From: Burkholderia sp. PAMC 26561
GTDB taxonomy: Bacteria > Pseudomonadota > Gammaproteobacteria > Burkholderiales > Burkholderiaceae
Direction: 5' to 3'
DNA: 64,000 nt
Assembly (NCBI RefSeq): GCF_001557535.2
Contig: NZ_CP014310.1
Coordinates: forward strand, 248,001 to 312,000
The position numbers were made by a program, and so were the translations under genes. Below are positions 9,773 to 19,264 of the stretch, in pieces; the stretch's first letter is position 1; each line of letters opens with the position of its first letter. The notes beneath the pieces were generated by a model. It searched no databases, was not told the origin of the DNA, and saw nothing but the letters and a program-made list of their open reading frames with translations.

Positions 9773-10681
9773 ATGACACAGTCAATTGAAAGGTTTGTAC
9801 AGTCCGGTTCTCTACAACTCGCCGTCCAAGATCACGGGGGAACCGGGCCGGTCATGCTATTGCTCCATGGAGCGGGACGAACTGCCGATGATTGGAACCC
9901 AATGACGCGTTTATTGACGTCAATACGGCACGTCATCACTTTGGATTTGCGCGGCCACGGCTTGTCCGAGTCGGGGGAATGGAATGTTGATCTTATTTTG
10001 GAAGACATAAGGGCCGTGCATCGAAGCTATTCGACTGCCGATATTACAATCGCTGGCCATTCACTCGGAGGTGTCCTAGCATTCCTATATACATCGCGGT
10101 ATGGCGATGTTAGCCACGTAATCGATCTGGATGGGTTTGCGCTACTTGCCAGTGAGTATGTCGGGCTTTCTCCCGTAGAAGCGGCAACCTATCAAGAGCG
10201 GGCGCGGGCCGGCTGGGTGCAGCCGCAACCAAACTTGACGAGCAAGGCAGTAGCTAAGCTTCAAAAAACCGTAATCGATTCCTACGGCCTGTCGCCGGCC
10301 GATAGTGCAGAGATTATGAGGCGTACGCTGAATCCTATCGCCAACGATAGCTATTCATTCCGGACGGACATTGGGGCGATACGGGGAATTCGCGCTTTGT
10401 ATGGAGCGTTTCTCAATGACCGCAGCTTCTTCGATTTGGTCCGCTCGGTTGCCTCGCCGAGCCTTATCTTTCGCGCAAATCGGCTGAGCCTACCGCCGCA
10501 ACTGCCCGAGTGGCACAGAAAGATGCTTCAAGCATACTTTCTCGGGGTTCAGCAGCAATCCGATGCGTTAAAGGATTCCTGCCAGGTCATGCTGTCGGTA
10601 CGTGAAAGCAGCCATATGATGATGCTGGAAGAGCCAGATGCGTTGGCTTATGAAATGATTCAATTCCTCACAACTGGCTGA
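9773..10681 (+). CDS. Alpha/beta-fold hydrolase
   Basis: 302 residues with a standard alpha/beta hydrolase frame: oxyanion-loop LLLHGAGRTADDW (about 29-41), LDLRGHGLS (about 57-64), nucleophile elbow GHSLGG with Ser about residue 97, and a late histidine in SSHMMMLEEPD (about residue 281). No signal peptide is visible. It lies 145 bases after the split serine hydrolase on the same strand. The substrate is unknown; relatives include esterases and C-C hydrolases. It appears intact. Confidence 0.8.
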   Translation: MTQSIERFVQSGSLQLAVQDHGGTGPVMLLLHGAGRTADDWNPMTRLLTSIRHVITLDLRGHGLSESGEWNVDLILEDIRAVHRSYSTADITIAGHSLGGVLAFLYTSRYGDVSHVIDLDGFALLASEYVGLSPVEAATYQERARAGWVQPQPNLTSKAVAKLQKTVIDSYGLSPADSAEIMRRTLNPIANDSYSFRTDIGAIRGIRALYGAFLNDRSFFDLVRSVASPSLIFRANRLSLPPQLPEWHRKMLQAYFLGVQQQSDALKDSCQVMLSVRESSHMMMLEEPDALAYEMIQFLTTG

Positions 10682-10906
10682 GCAGATCTAGGTGCCTCGT
10701 GCGTTCCCGGCATGCTCGTTTGACGGTTCGTTCCCGGGTAATTGCGAGGGCCGAAATGGGTCTACCTGCGCCGGTAACGAAACGATAAGCTGCAGGCCGC
10801 ACCGTCGGTTCAGTGTTTGCCCGCAAGCGGCCACATTGAGAAGGTCGACATCGATGCCGAAATCGTCAGTTGCAACGACGTCAGTTTGTATGTCAAGATC
10901 AACGTT

Positions 10907-10987
10907 ATGGAAATTCGTAACGTGTCAATCAAGTGTCACCACCATCACGGTCGTCGTTCGATGCGCCGTGGTTCGTTACGTCCATAG
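10907..10987 (+). CDS. Histidine-type leader peptide (26 aa)
   Basis: A short ORF, MEIRNVSIKCHHHHGRRSMR followed by six more residues, with four consecutive His codons (10937-10948) and then several Arg codons. It stops 44 bases before an intrinsic terminator, and the next gene encodes a HisRS-like protein. This is the layout of ribosome-mediated attenuation, in which stalling at His codons would favour an antiterminator. No strong Shine-Dalgarno is seen. Function is inferred from the architecture; the alternative RNA pairing was not computed. Confidence 0.65.
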   Translation: MEIRNVSIKCHHHHGRRSMRRGSLRP

Positions 10988-11031
10988 CAGGAGATTCGGG
11001 ATGGCAGTTTCCCGCTCCATGCACAACGACC

Positions 11032-11055
11032 AAGGCGCCTAAGGCGCCTTTTTTT
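11032..11055 (+). terminator. Intrinsic terminator / attenuator before the HisRS-like gene
   Basis: AAGGCGCC, a TAA loop and GGCGCCTT form a perfect 8-bp stem, followed by a run of T (11049-11055). It sits between the His-rich leader and the ATG at 11081, so it would end transcription ahead of the gene unless read-through occurs. Confidence 0.85.
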
Positions 11056-11080
11056 ATTTCCAGCACACAAGAGGATTCTC

Positions 11081-11735
11081 ATGACTATGATTCGCGGAAC
11101 ACGTTTTGTCGTTGGCAAGGAAGCCGCGCAAATTCGCGCTCTGGAAACGCAATTCCAGAGCTATCTTCATTAACGTTGGAGCAGAGGAGGCGATTGTCCC
11201 GGCTTTGTGGTCGCAAGACACGTTCATTGAAAAGGCCGGCGGCAGCGAAGTTATCGGCCAGATGTGGGCATTTCCAGATAAAAAGGGACGGGCTTGCTGC
11301 CTAATTCCTGAGGCGACAGCACTATTCCAAGAGCGATGCACCGAATTGTTGGGCGGCCGACGGGAGCGGATGTTGTTTTATATTGCTCGGTGTTACCGCT
11401 ATGAGCGACCGCAAGCCGGCCGCTACCGCGAATTCTCCCAACTGGGATTTGAGTATCTTTGCCCCGATGCGAAATCGGCGGTTGAACGTAGCCAGGAGAT
11501 AGCGACCGGTTTTTTCGATTCGCTTGGCCTCCGATATCAAATCGACGGTTCGGCCCGCAGAGGCCTCAGTTATTATCTAAACGGTCGGGGTTTCGAGATG
11601 CGTTGTACGGAACTCGGAGCGCAACAGCAAGTGGTGGGCGGTGGTGCATATCAAGAGGGTGCCGGCTTTGCTATCGGCGCTGAGCGACTCTTATTGGCGA
11701 TGACGGCTCAAGGACTTTTGCAGCGGAGGCCGTGA
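11081..11735 (+). pseudogene. Frameshifted HisRS-like catalytic-domain protein (mini class II synthetase paralogue)
   Basis: The first frame starts MTMIRGTRFVVGKEAAQI (ATG 11081, GAGG upstream) and stops at TAA 11171 after 30 codons. The adjacent frame continues the homology from FINVGAEEAIVPALW. It contains class II motif 2 (RYERPQAGRYREFSQLGFE), a YYLNGRGFE segment matching the HisRS histidine loop, and motif 3 (GGGAYQEG followed by GFAIGAERLL). A one-base change near 11160-11170 separates the frames. The combined length of about 217 residues lacks both the HisRS insertion domain and the C-terminal anticodon-binding domain, so it is not the housekeeping hisS. Such paralogues may activate an amino acid or act as regulators. 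The His leader suggests control by charged tRNA-His. Confidence 0.7.
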
Positions 11736-12150
11736 CTTGAAGTGGGTGGTTCGCGATCCCGCAAGCCTCACGTCGCAAGTCAACACGTAGTCGAGCGAAG
11801 TCGCGAATGTCCGTTCCTGGCAAGCTCGATCGTCCCTTGTGGATCGGGTGCCGCCGATTGCCGTCAGACACGGACCGGCCATCTACGGACGTTCGACCGC
11901 GTTCTCAAGCGGGCATTCGAACGTCGGCTCCGCCCAGATAACGGACCTTCGGTTGGCACGCCCGACCTTCATGCCTGCCCTCGTGGGCTTCTCTGCCATA
12001 CGCCGCGTGCTAGGCGTCAACGGACCTCATAGCTATTCATCAGCCGCCACAATGCTGTTAGGCTTGCAGTATCTTTTTTTGTCTCTCCTTCCTTCCTTCA
12101 TTCATGGCTGACTTTTGGTCTAACGTAGACGCGCAGTTCCTGCGCTATCG
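11736..12150. other. Intergenic, no gene supported
   Basis: The stretch separates the HisRS-like remnant from the convergent iscS-like gene. Short frames have decayed-looking composition. It shares short, loosely similar phrases with 3460-3600 and 9640-9720, too weak to call a repeat. Confidence 0.4.
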
Positions 12151-13376
12151 TCAATGCGCTGCCCACGCGATCGTATCGATATCCACGCCATCCAGATGCA
12201 TCTCCCACAACGACGACATCTCCCGCAGTCGCGCAACCTTGTCGCGCAGTAGTGCCGCCGCGTAGTCGACTTCGTCCGCGGTGGTAAACCGCCCGATGCT
12301 GAAGCGGATCGAACTGTGGGCCAGTTCATCGCTGCGCCCGAGCGCGCGCAGAACATACGACGGGCCAGCGATGCCGAAGTGCATGCCGACCCGGACGATA
12401 CGGCCAGGTCCTTGACCGCCATGATCAGCGACTCGCCCTCGACGAAGTTGAAGCTGATGTTGACGATATGCGGCACGCAGCGCGATGGGTCACCGTTGCG
12501 AAAGGTCTGCCCGATCGGTTCGAGGCCTTGAAGCAGTCGGTCGCGCAAACCGGCGATACGCGCGTTGTCCTCGGCCATCTGCAGCCTCGCAAGCCGGAAC
12601 GCTTCGCCCATGCCGACGATCTGATGGGTCGCGAGCGTGCCGGAACGCATGCCGCGTTCGTGTCCGCCGCCGTGAATCTGCGCGGCAACGCGCACGCGCG
12701 GCTTGCGGCTCACGAACAGCGCGCCGATGCCCTTCGGCCCGTAAACCTTGTGCGCCGTCATGCTCATCAGACTGGCGTTGAGAGCATGCGCATCGATCGG
12801 CACTTTGCCCGGCGCCTGCGTGGCGTCGATATGAAAGACGATGCCGCGCTCGCGGCAGAGCCGCCCCACCTCTTCGACCGGCTGCACGACGCCGATCTCA
12901 TTGTTCACCAGCATCAGCGACACGAGGATCGTGTCGGCGCGCAGCGCCGCGATCAGCGCGTCGATGTCGACGAGCCCATTTTCCCGTACGTCTAGATACG
13001 TGACTTCGAATCCGTCGCGCTCCAGCGCGCGCATCGTGTCGAGCACGGCTTTGTGTTCGGTCTTCGCGGTGATCAGGTGCTTTCCGCGGCTGCGGAGGAA
13101 TTCGGCGGTGCCCTTGATGGCGAGATTGTTGGACTCGGTGGCACCCGAGGTCCAGATGATTTCGCGGGGATCGGCATTGATCAGCGCGGTCACTTCTTCA
13201 CGCGCGTTTTCCACCGCGCGTTCCGCGTCCCAGCCATAGGCGTGCGAGCGCGACGCCGGGTTGCCGACATGCTCGCATAGATACGGGATCATCTTCTCGG
13301 CGACGCGCTTGTCCACCGGCGTGGTCGCGGAGTAGTCGAGGTAGATGGGCAGTCGGAGGGAAGGAGCGGAATTCAA
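12151..13376 (-). pseudogene. iscS: IscS/NifS-like cysteine desulfurase, frameshifted near the C-terminus
   Basis: Starts (TTG 13376) [21 protein letters not shown]. It shows the PLP site [22 protein letters not shown] and the catalytic-Cys loop [11 protein letters not shown]. Right after this loop, near 12365, one base is missing relative to the usual ...[12 protein letters not shown]: the tail [20 protein letters not shown] continues in another frame and runs to the canonical C-terminus [18 protein letters not shown] at 12151. It follows xdhC and the molybdenum hydroxylase genes. The likely former job was sulfur donation for the sulfido ligand of the Mo cofactor, as for NifS4 with XdhC; this is inferred. 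It is a paralogue, since the isc-cluster copy would not sit here. Confidence 0.8.
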
Positions 13377-13429
13377 GATGGAAAGGCGTCGTTGGTCGTT
13401 TTCTGTGAATGCACTGCGCGCGGTATCTG

Positions 13430-14449
13430 TTACGCGAATGCACAGGAGGGCGCGGCGGTGGACGAACCGACGGAGGTCGTCACGCGCTTGGCCGGCATGG
13501 CGCCTGCGCGATTGCGTATCGCGGTCATTTGCGCGGCGATGGAAACGGCGATTTCGGGCGGCGTACGGCTGTTGATCGGCAGTCCGATCGGCGCGTGCAG
13601 GCGGTCGATCTCCGCGCAGGTCATATCGAACGCGGCGAGCCGCTCGCGACGGCGCGCACTGGTGGCGCCGGACCCGAGCGCCCCGACGTAGAACGCTTCG
13701 GACTTCAGCGCTTCCCATAGTGCCAGGTCGTCGAGAACGGGATCGTGCGTCAACGCGACGACGGCAGTGCGTGCATCGATCGTGTGAGCGCCGAGCACGT
13801 CGTCAGGCATGCCGCTGACGATCGGCACGTCGGGCAGCGTCCAGCTTGCGACGTAGTCGTCACGCGGGTCGATCACGGTCACGTCGTAGCCGAGCATGCG
13901 GGCCTGCAGCGCGAAGTAGTGCGACAGCTCGCCGGCGCCGATCAGAAACACGCGCCACTGGGGCCCGTGCACCATCTGGAACGCGGCGTCGGTGAGGCCA
14001 ATCGCGTCGCCGCCGCGGGCCTCGCGCACGGTAGCGGCGCCGCTCGCCATATCGAGTGTGCGGACCACCCGTCGTCGCTGGCCGATCGCCTCGCACACCT
14101 CGCGCAGACTGTTTGCGTCGCGTACCGGTTCGATCACCAGTTGCAGCGTGCCGCCGCACGGAATGCGATTGCGGCGCGCCTCTTCGCTCGCCATCCCATA
14201 CGTGACGACTTCCGGGAGGGACGGCGTGCCGGCCCGCTGGCGAATGGTGTCCACCAGATCGTATTCGGCACAGCCGCCGGACACCGAGCCGCAAAAGCGG
14301 CCGTCGTCGCGGATGGCGAGCAGCGAGCCGGGCGGGCGCGGGGACGAGCCCCATGTCGCCACCACCGTTACGAGCGTCACCGCGCGCTCTTCGGCCCATT
14401 GCAGCGCGCGGTTCAGTACTGCCGTCTCGGCGTCGTCCATGCGGTCCAT
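13430..14449 (-). CDS. xdhC: XdhC-family molybdenum cofactor insertion/sulfuration chaperone
   Basis: About 340 residues starting [18 protein letters not shown]. An N-terminal XdhC/CoxI domain ([17 protein letters not shown], then [13 protein letters not shown], then [11 protein letters not shown]) is followed by a Rossmann domain ([38 protein letters not shown]). The frame extends to 14536 but the upstream part is shadow-like, and the ATG at 14449 fits family length. XdhC binds Mo-molybdopterin and delivers it to apo-hydroxylase; the CoxL-type subunit in this operon is the obvious client. It ends 54 bases before the desulfurase. Confidence 0.85.
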   Translation of the reverse strand: MDRMDDAETAVLNRALQWAEERAVTLVTVVATWGSSPRPPGSLLAIRDDGRFCGSVSGGCAEYDLVDTIRQRAGTPSLPEVVTYGMASEEARRNRIPCGGTLQLVIEPVRDANSLREVCEAIGQRRRVVRTLDMASGAATVREARGGDAIGLTDAAFQMVHGPQWRVFLIGAGELSHYFALQARMLGYDVTVIDPRDDYVASWTLPDVPIVSGMPDDVLGAHTIDARTAVVALTHDPVLDDLALWEALKSEAFYVGALGSGATSARRRERLAAFDMTCAEIDRLHAPIGLPINSRTPPEIAVSIAAQMTAIRNRAGAMPAKRVTTSVGSSTAAPSCAFA

Positions 14450-14466
14450 CGCGTCGGTCCCGGGCG

Positions 14467-15213
14467 TCAATGCATCCAGTGCGCGCCGGCGAAGCTGGCA
14501 AATACGCCGAGGAGCATCGCGACGCCAAGCCACCATCCGGGGACGACGAACGGTCCGTTGGCTGCCGCAGCGGCGGACGGAGCCGCGCGTGGCGGCGTAG
14601 CCGTGGCCGCGGCAGCACGGGCGGCTTCGGCTTGCGGCACGACAACGGGCGCCTTCGTGCCGCCGCCAGTGCCGTTGTTGCCGTTAAATGCCTGGGCCGG
14701 TTCGGTTCCGGCCGTGGATGCGGATCCCGACGCGGCCCGCACAGCCGGGCCGGCCGGCGCTTCGGCCGCCGTAGCCGGCGCCAGCTGCTTGCGAAACGCC
14801 GCGAAGAAGTCATCCGACATCTTCTTCGCAACGTTGTCGATCAAGCGCGAGCCGACCTGCGCGAGCTTGCCGCCGATCTGCGCCTGGGCCGAGTAGGTCA
14901 GTTCGGTGCCGGCGGACGTTTCGGTCAGCGTGACGTTCGTCGAGCCTTTGCCGAAACCGACCGCGCCGCCCTGACCTTCGAACACCATCACGCACGACTG
15001 CGGCGGATTAGCTTCCGTCATCCGCAGGGTGCCGTTAAAGCGTGCGCGCAGCGGTCCGATCACTACCGCCATGACGAGCCGGTACGCGCCTTCGCCGGTC
15101 TTTTCGACCGATTCGCAGCCGGGCAGACACTGTTTCAGGACAGCGGTGTCGTTCAGCGCACGCCATACTTCTGCACGCGGTGCGGGAATGAGCTGGGTGC
15201 CGTTGATTTCCAT
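14467..15213 (-). CDS. coxG: CoxG-family SRPBCC protein with C-terminal membrane anchor
   Basis: 248 residues. The N-terminal 150 form a CoxG/SRPBCC domain (MEINGTQLIPAPRAEVWRAL, QCLPGCESVEK, IGGKLAQVGSRLID). A low-complexity Ala/Pro-rich linker follows, then a single hydrophobic segment (WWLGVAMLLGVFASFAGA) at the very end. CoxG recruits CO dehydrogenase to the membrane in Oligotropha. Here it probably docks the linked molybdenum hydroxylase to the respiratory chain, which is inferred. It lies between the hydratase and xdhC with short gaps. Confidence 0.85.
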   Translation of the reverse strand: MEINGTQLIPAPRAEVWRALNDTAVLKQCLPGCESVEKTGEGAYRLVMAVVIGPLRARFNGTLRMTEANPPQSCVMVFEGQGGAVGFGKGSTNVTLTETSAGTELTYSAQAQIGGKLAQVGSRLIDNVAKKMSDDFFAAFRKQLAPATAAEAPAGPAVRAASGSASTAGTEPAQAFNGNNGTGGGTKAPVVVPQAEAARAAAATATPPRAAPSAAAAANGPFVVPGWWLGVAMLLGVFASFAGAHWMH

Positions 15214-15220
15214 GACGGCC

Positions 15221-15952
15221 TCACGCGTGCTTTTTCATCGCGGCGGCGGTGTTCACCATCGAATGCAGGCTGCGGGCGTAGTCGATCGCACCCTGTTCGT
15301 CCATGCGCGGCGCCACGCGCAGATATTCCTTGAGGCCGAGGATGGCCGGGCGCGGACGGCCGAGCAGAACCTTGCAGAAGCTCTCGGCCTCGTCGTTCAG
15401 GCTGGCGGCCGGCACGACGGTGCTGATCAGACCATAGGCCAGCGCGCGCTGCGCATTGATGAACTGCGCCGAATACGCCATCCACAGAATCGCGTTGCGG
15501 TTCACGCGGTCGTAGAGCGCCGACATGACCATCGTCGGCATCACATTGTGAGTGATCTCGGGGATGTTGAACGTGGCCGTGTCGCTCGCGAACGATACGT
15601 CGCACAGCGAAGCGATCGCGGTGCCGAAACCCATCACGCGGCCTTCGAGCGCGGCAACGACCGGCACCTGCGCGCCGCGGATCGCCTTGTAGCTGTTGAA
15701 GATCGCGTCGTATTCCGGACGGCGCGCATACGCTTCGGCGGCAGGCGGCGGCGCGCCGGCATCGCGCACGCGGCCGGTGCAGAAGTCGGGGCCCCCGCTA
15801 CGCAGGAGCACGGCGTCCGACGTCGTGTGCGCGTTGGTGACGGCATCCACGAGGGCGGCCGCCATGCTGTCGGAAATGCCGTTGTCCTCCGGTCGGTTCA
15901 GCGTGATGCGAAGGAGTCGGCCATCCTGCTCGATCTTGATCTGTTCGTTCAT
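15221..15952 (-). CDS. Enoyl-CoA hydratase/isomerase family protein
   Basis: 243 residues from the ATG at 15952 (MNEQIKIEQDGRLLRITLNR). The crotonase fold is shown by ITLNRPEDNG, the weak oxyanion segment GPDFCTGRV, and ALEGRVMGFGTAIASLCDVSFA. The usual catalytic Glu pair is not obvious (ITHNVMPTMVM replaces the common GxxPxxG), so the exact reaction is open. Reading frames upstream of this ATG lack crotonase features. Its place in the operon suggests a ring-cleavage or side-chain step after hydroxylation. Confidence 0.75.
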   Translation of the reverse strand: MNEQIKIEQDGRLLRITLNRPEDNGISDSMAAALVDAVTNAHTTSDAVLLRSGGPDFCTGRVRDAGAPPPAAEAYARRPEYDAIFNSYKAIRGAQVPVVAALEGRVMGFGTAIASLCDVSFASDTATFNIPEITHNVMPTMVMSALYDRVNRNAILWMAYSAQFINAQRALAYGLISTVVPAASLNDEAESFCKVLLGRPRPAILGLKEYLRVAPRMDEQGAIDYARSLHSMVNTAAAMKKHA

Positions 15953-16028
15953 GGGTGTAGTGTCGGGCGTAAGGGGTTGAAGGTCGGCGCGGCGTGCGCT
16001 TGCACCCGCGCCGCGTCGTGCGTTTGCG

Positions 16029-16859
16029 TCAGCCGGCATGTTGCGCGTCTTGCGCGCGTTGGAGATGCCGAAGCAGCGCGTCGTTGAATACCTCGGGCTG
16101 ATCGATATTGGGCAGATGGCCGGCGTCTGGAATCACTTCCAGCCGCGCGCCGCGAATCAGCGACGCGATGTGCTCCATGGCCTGCGGCAGCGGGCCGTCG
16201 TTGGCGCCGACGATCAGCGTCGTCGGCACGCCGATGCGTGCGACGTTGCTGAGATAGTCCAGCTTCTGGATAGCCCGCGCGCACCCGGTGAAGCCTTCGG
16301 TCGACGTTTGTGCAACCGTGCTGCGAAAGCGCGCCGCGAGTTCCTGATGAGCCTCGAGAAACGGCTTGCCGAACCAGCGTTCGGTGGTCGACTCCGCGAG
16401 CGCGCCGCAACCGTCGCGTCGTGCGATCTCGATGCGTTCGTCCCACGGCGCGGCGAATGCGGCGGGCGCGTCGGCGCGTGCGTCGCACAGACAGAGGCTC
16501 AGTAGCCGATCTGCGTGGGCAATGCCGAGGCCGAATCCGCTCATTCCACCTAGCGACAGACCGACGTAGTGCGCGCGCTCGATCTTCAGCGCGTCGAGTA
16601 CGGCGACGGTGTCGGCGGCCAGGTCGTCCATCGTCCACGGCGGGGTGCCGGCGTGCGATGCGCCGTGCCCGCGCGTGTCGGCGCGGATCACGCGCCAGCC
16701 TTGCGCCTGCAGCAATGCGGCCTGCGCTTCCCACATCATGCTCGACGACAGGATCGAATGCGTCATGACGATCGCCGGCGCACCGGCGTCGCCCTGAACA
16801 TGGACCGCGATTTCGCCGGCCGGGCCGCGTACGCGGCGTAGAGTGACGTCGCTCATCAT
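16029..16859 (-). CDS. Alpha/beta hydrolase, 3-oxoadipate enol-lactonase-like
   Basis: About 276 residues from ATG 16859 (MMSDVTLRRVRGPAGEIAVH). MTHSILSSSMMW forms the oxyanion loop, RADTRGHGAS follows, the nucleophile elbow is GLSLGGMSG, the acid lies near IVGANDGPLP and the His in DAGHLPNID. The start overlaps the stop of the Mo subunit (ATGATG over TGA), and GGAGGTG in the end of the upstream gene is a strong Shine-Dalgarno, so the two are translationally coupled. The close match to PcaD-type lactonases suggests hydrolysis of a lactone or ester intermediate. Confidence 0.8.
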   Translation of the reverse strand: MMSDVTLRRVRGPAGEIAVHVQGDAGAPAIVMTHSILSSSMMWEAQAALLQAQGWRVIRADTRGHGASHAGTPPWTMDDLAADTVAVLDALKIERAHYVGLSLGGMSGFGLGIAHADRLLSLCLCDARADAPAAFAAPWDERIEIARRDGCGALAESTTERWFGKPFLEAHQELAARFRSTVAQTSTEGFTGCARAIQKLDYLSNVARIGVPTTLIVGANDGPLPQAMEHIASLIRGARLEVIPDAGHLPNIDQPEVFNDALLRHLQRAQDAQHAG

Positions 16860-19264
16860 TTCACCTCCTGAAATTTCAATGCGGCCGATTGCAACGCGCG
16901 CCAGATCGCTTGCGGCGTCATCGGCAGAGAGTCGATCGACGCGCCGACCGGCGCCAGCGCATCGTTGATGGCGCTTGCAATCGCGGCCGGGCTGCCGAGG
17001 TAGCCGGCTTCGCCGGAACCTTTCTGGCCGAATTCCGTCAGCGGCGACGGGGTGCAATGGTCGACGATCGTTATCGGCGGCACTTCCTGCGCACTCGGCA
17101 GCAGGTAATCCATGAACGTGCCAGACAGCAACTGCCCGTCATCGGAAAACGAAAACTTTTCCATCAGCGCCGCGCCTAGTCCGTGTGCGATGCCGCCATA
17201 CGTCATGCCGTGCACCACGTCCGGGCTGATCATCACGCCGCAGTCGTGACCGCAGACGTAGCGATGAATCTTCACCTTGCCGGTTTCGCGGTCGATGCTC
17301 ACGAGGTTCACATGCGACTCGAACGAATGGCACGGGTACATCTGCACCCGGCCGTCTTCGGTCGGCATCTTGCCGCCGGTCGGCACTTCCCACACGAACT
17401 TTTCCTGCAGCCCCGGCTCCATGCCTTCGGGCATGCAGTGATATTTGCGGTGCGCGATTTCCACCAGTTGCGCCCATTCGATGCGCCGCTCGGGGTTGTC
17501 GCGGGCCACCACGACGCCATCCTGATACGTCAGTTGCGCTTCGTCGAGTCCGAGGTTGTGCGCGGCGATGCGCAGCAGTTTGGCGCGCAATTTTTTCGCT
17601 GCGCCAGCGGCCGCGCCGCCGAGCATGATCGCCATCCGGCTGCCGACCGGGCTGTTTGAAGGCAACGCATTCAACGAGTCTGCATGAAGCACGCGAATGC
17701 TGTCCGGCTCCCGCAGCAGGATCTCGCCGACGACGGTCGAGACCAGCGTTTCATGCGCTTGACCCGATGTCGACGTGCCCATCAGCGCGGTGACCGTTCC
17801 AGCGAGATCGATTCGCACGAGGCACGAATCCATCCACGTGGTGGTTTCGTTCTTCGGATTGAACAACGGCTCGAACGATGAATTGCCGCCCGACGGTTCC
17901 AGACAGGTCGACACGCCGATGCCGGCGAGCAGCCCCTGGGCCCGCAATGCATCGCGTTGCTCGACGAGCCGGTCGAATGATGCGGCGTCGAGCGCCTTGC
18001 CGAGCACCGTCACGTAGTCGCCGGAGTCGTAGTGCGTGCCGCTCGGAATCAGATACGGAAACTCCTCCTTGCCGATCAGGTTGTGCCGGCGCAACGCAAT
18101 GCGGTCCATGCCGAGGAAGCGCGCCACCTTGTCGATGCCGGTTTCGATCGCGTAGTTCGTCGGCGCCTGGCCGAAGCCGCGCACGGCTTCCTGCGGCGTC
18201 TTGTTCGTCAACACCGAGATCGCTTCGTACTCGACGCTGGCAATCCGGTACGGCCCGACGATCGCGCCGACCGGTTTGCCGAGCTGCAGCGGCGAGCGGC
18301 CCGAATACGCGCCGATGTCGTCGAGCGCGCGCATCCGCATCGAGCGGATCGTGCCGTCGCGGTCGAACGCGAGCGTCACGTCGAAGATCCGGTCCGGACC
18401 CTGCATGTCGCCGCCGCGCATATTTTCGATGCGGTCTTCGAGGAACCGAACGGGACGGCCGAGCTTGCGGGCGAGGTAGCCGACCAGAATCGAATGCTTC
18501 AGGCCGCGCTTCACGCCGTAGCTGCCGCCGACGTCGACGTCGAAGTGAACGCGCACGCCGTTGCCCGGCAGTCGCAGACACTTGGCGAGCTGGTCCGGGA
18601 ATTTCGGCATCTGGATCGACGCCCACACATCGAGAATCTGCGTTGCGTCGTTCCACGTGCTCGCCACGACAAACGTCTCGATCGGCACCGTCGAGCTGCG
18701 GGCCCAACGCACCCGGTACGACAACTGGTGCGCCGCCTGACGGAAGTGCTCGTCGACGCTGCCCCACACGAACTTGCGCTGAAAGATCACATTGGAGCCG
18801 TGCGCCGGATGCACGAGCGGTGCGGAGTCGCGCGTGGCGGCTTCGGGGTCGACGATATGCGGCGTCGCCTCGTATTCGACCATCACCAGTTCGCTCGCAT
18901 CTTCGGCGAGCGCGCGCGTTTCCGCGACCACGGCTACGACCCATTCGCCCGCATAGCGGACGACGCCTTTGGCTAGCGGATAACGGGTGACTTGCGGCGC
19001 ATCGACGCCCGGCAGCATCGGGTCGGTGGCCGCGTTCAGTTCGTCTCCTGTCACGACTGCATGCACGCCGGGCAGCGCCAGTGCGGCCGACGCGTCGATC
19101 GACACGATCCGCGCGCTCGCGTACGGGCTCGCGACGATCGCTACATGCAGCAGCCCGGGCAATTGCACGTCCGCCGCATAATGCCCCGCGCCGACCACGA
19201 AGCGGCGATGTTCGACGGCGCGCCTATGCTTGCCGATATACCGGAAACCTTTGGCGTCAGACAT
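16856..19264 (-). CDS. Xanthine oxidase/CO dehydrogenase-family molybdenum-binding large subunit
   Basis: 802 residues, the normal length for CoxL/CutL-type subunits. The N-terminal domain (FVVGAGHYAADVQLPGLLHVAIVASPYA) precedes the Mo-binding domain with DVDVGGSYGVKRG, AVRGFGQAPTNYAIE, the substrate/cofactor segment GTSTSGQAHET, GSRMAIMLGGAA, and QKGSGEAGYLGSPAAI near the end, which contains the catalytic Glu (GEAG). The CO-dehydrogenase AYxCSFR loop is absent, so the substrate is probably an aromatic or N-heterocyclic compound rather than CO. It overlaps the [2Fe-2S] subunit by 8 bases. Confidence 0.9.
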   Translation of the reverse strand: MSDAKGFRYIGKHRRAVEHRRFVVGAGHYAADVQLPGLLHVAIVASPYASARIVSIDASAALALPGVHAVVTGDELNAATDPMLPGVDAPQVTRYPLAKGVVRYAGEWVVAVVAETRALAEDASELVMVEYEATPHIVDPEAATRDSAPLVHPAHGSNVIFQRKFVWGSVDEHFRQAAHQLSYRVRWARSSTVPIETFVVASTWNDATQILDVWASIQMPKFPDQLAKCLRLPGNGVRVHFDVDVGGSYGVKRGLKHSILVGYLARKLGRPVRFLEDRIENMRGGDMQGPDRIFDVTLAFDRDGTIRSMRMRALDDIGAYSGRSPLQLGKPVGAIVGPYRIASVEYEAISVLTNKTPQEAVRGFGQAPTNYAIETGIDKVARFLGMDRIALRRHNLIGKEEFPYLIPSGTHYDSGDYVTVLGKALDAASFDRLVEQRDALRAQGLLAGIGVSTCLEPSGGNSSFEPLFNPKNETTTWMDSCLVRIDLAGTVTALMGTSTSGQAHETLVSTVVGEILLREPDSIRVLHADSLNALPSNSPVGSRMAIMLGGAAAGAAKKLRAKLLRIAAHNLGLDEAQLTYQDGVVVARDNPERRIEWAQLVEIAHRKYHCMPEGMEPGLQEKFVWEVPTGGKMPTEDGRVQMYPCHSFESHVNLVSIDRETGKVKIHRYVCGHDCGVMISPDVVHGMTYGGIAHGLGAALMEKFSFSDDGQLLSGTFMDYLLPSAQEVPPITIVDHCTPSPLTEFGQKGSGEAGYLGSPAAIASAINDALAPVGASIDSLPMTPQAIWRALQSAALKFQEVK

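Noticed and set aside
13377..13718. N-terminal extension of the cysteine desulfurase frame
   Set aside because: The extra 114 residues overlap xdhC on the same strand in another frame and have shadow composition; the desulfurase homology begins at about 13376.
14353..15333. Long plus-strand frames over the coxG-xdhC region and others over 17.8-19 kb
   Set aside because: GC-rich antisense frames with Arg/Ala-rich translation and no motifs; the minus-strand genes are clear.
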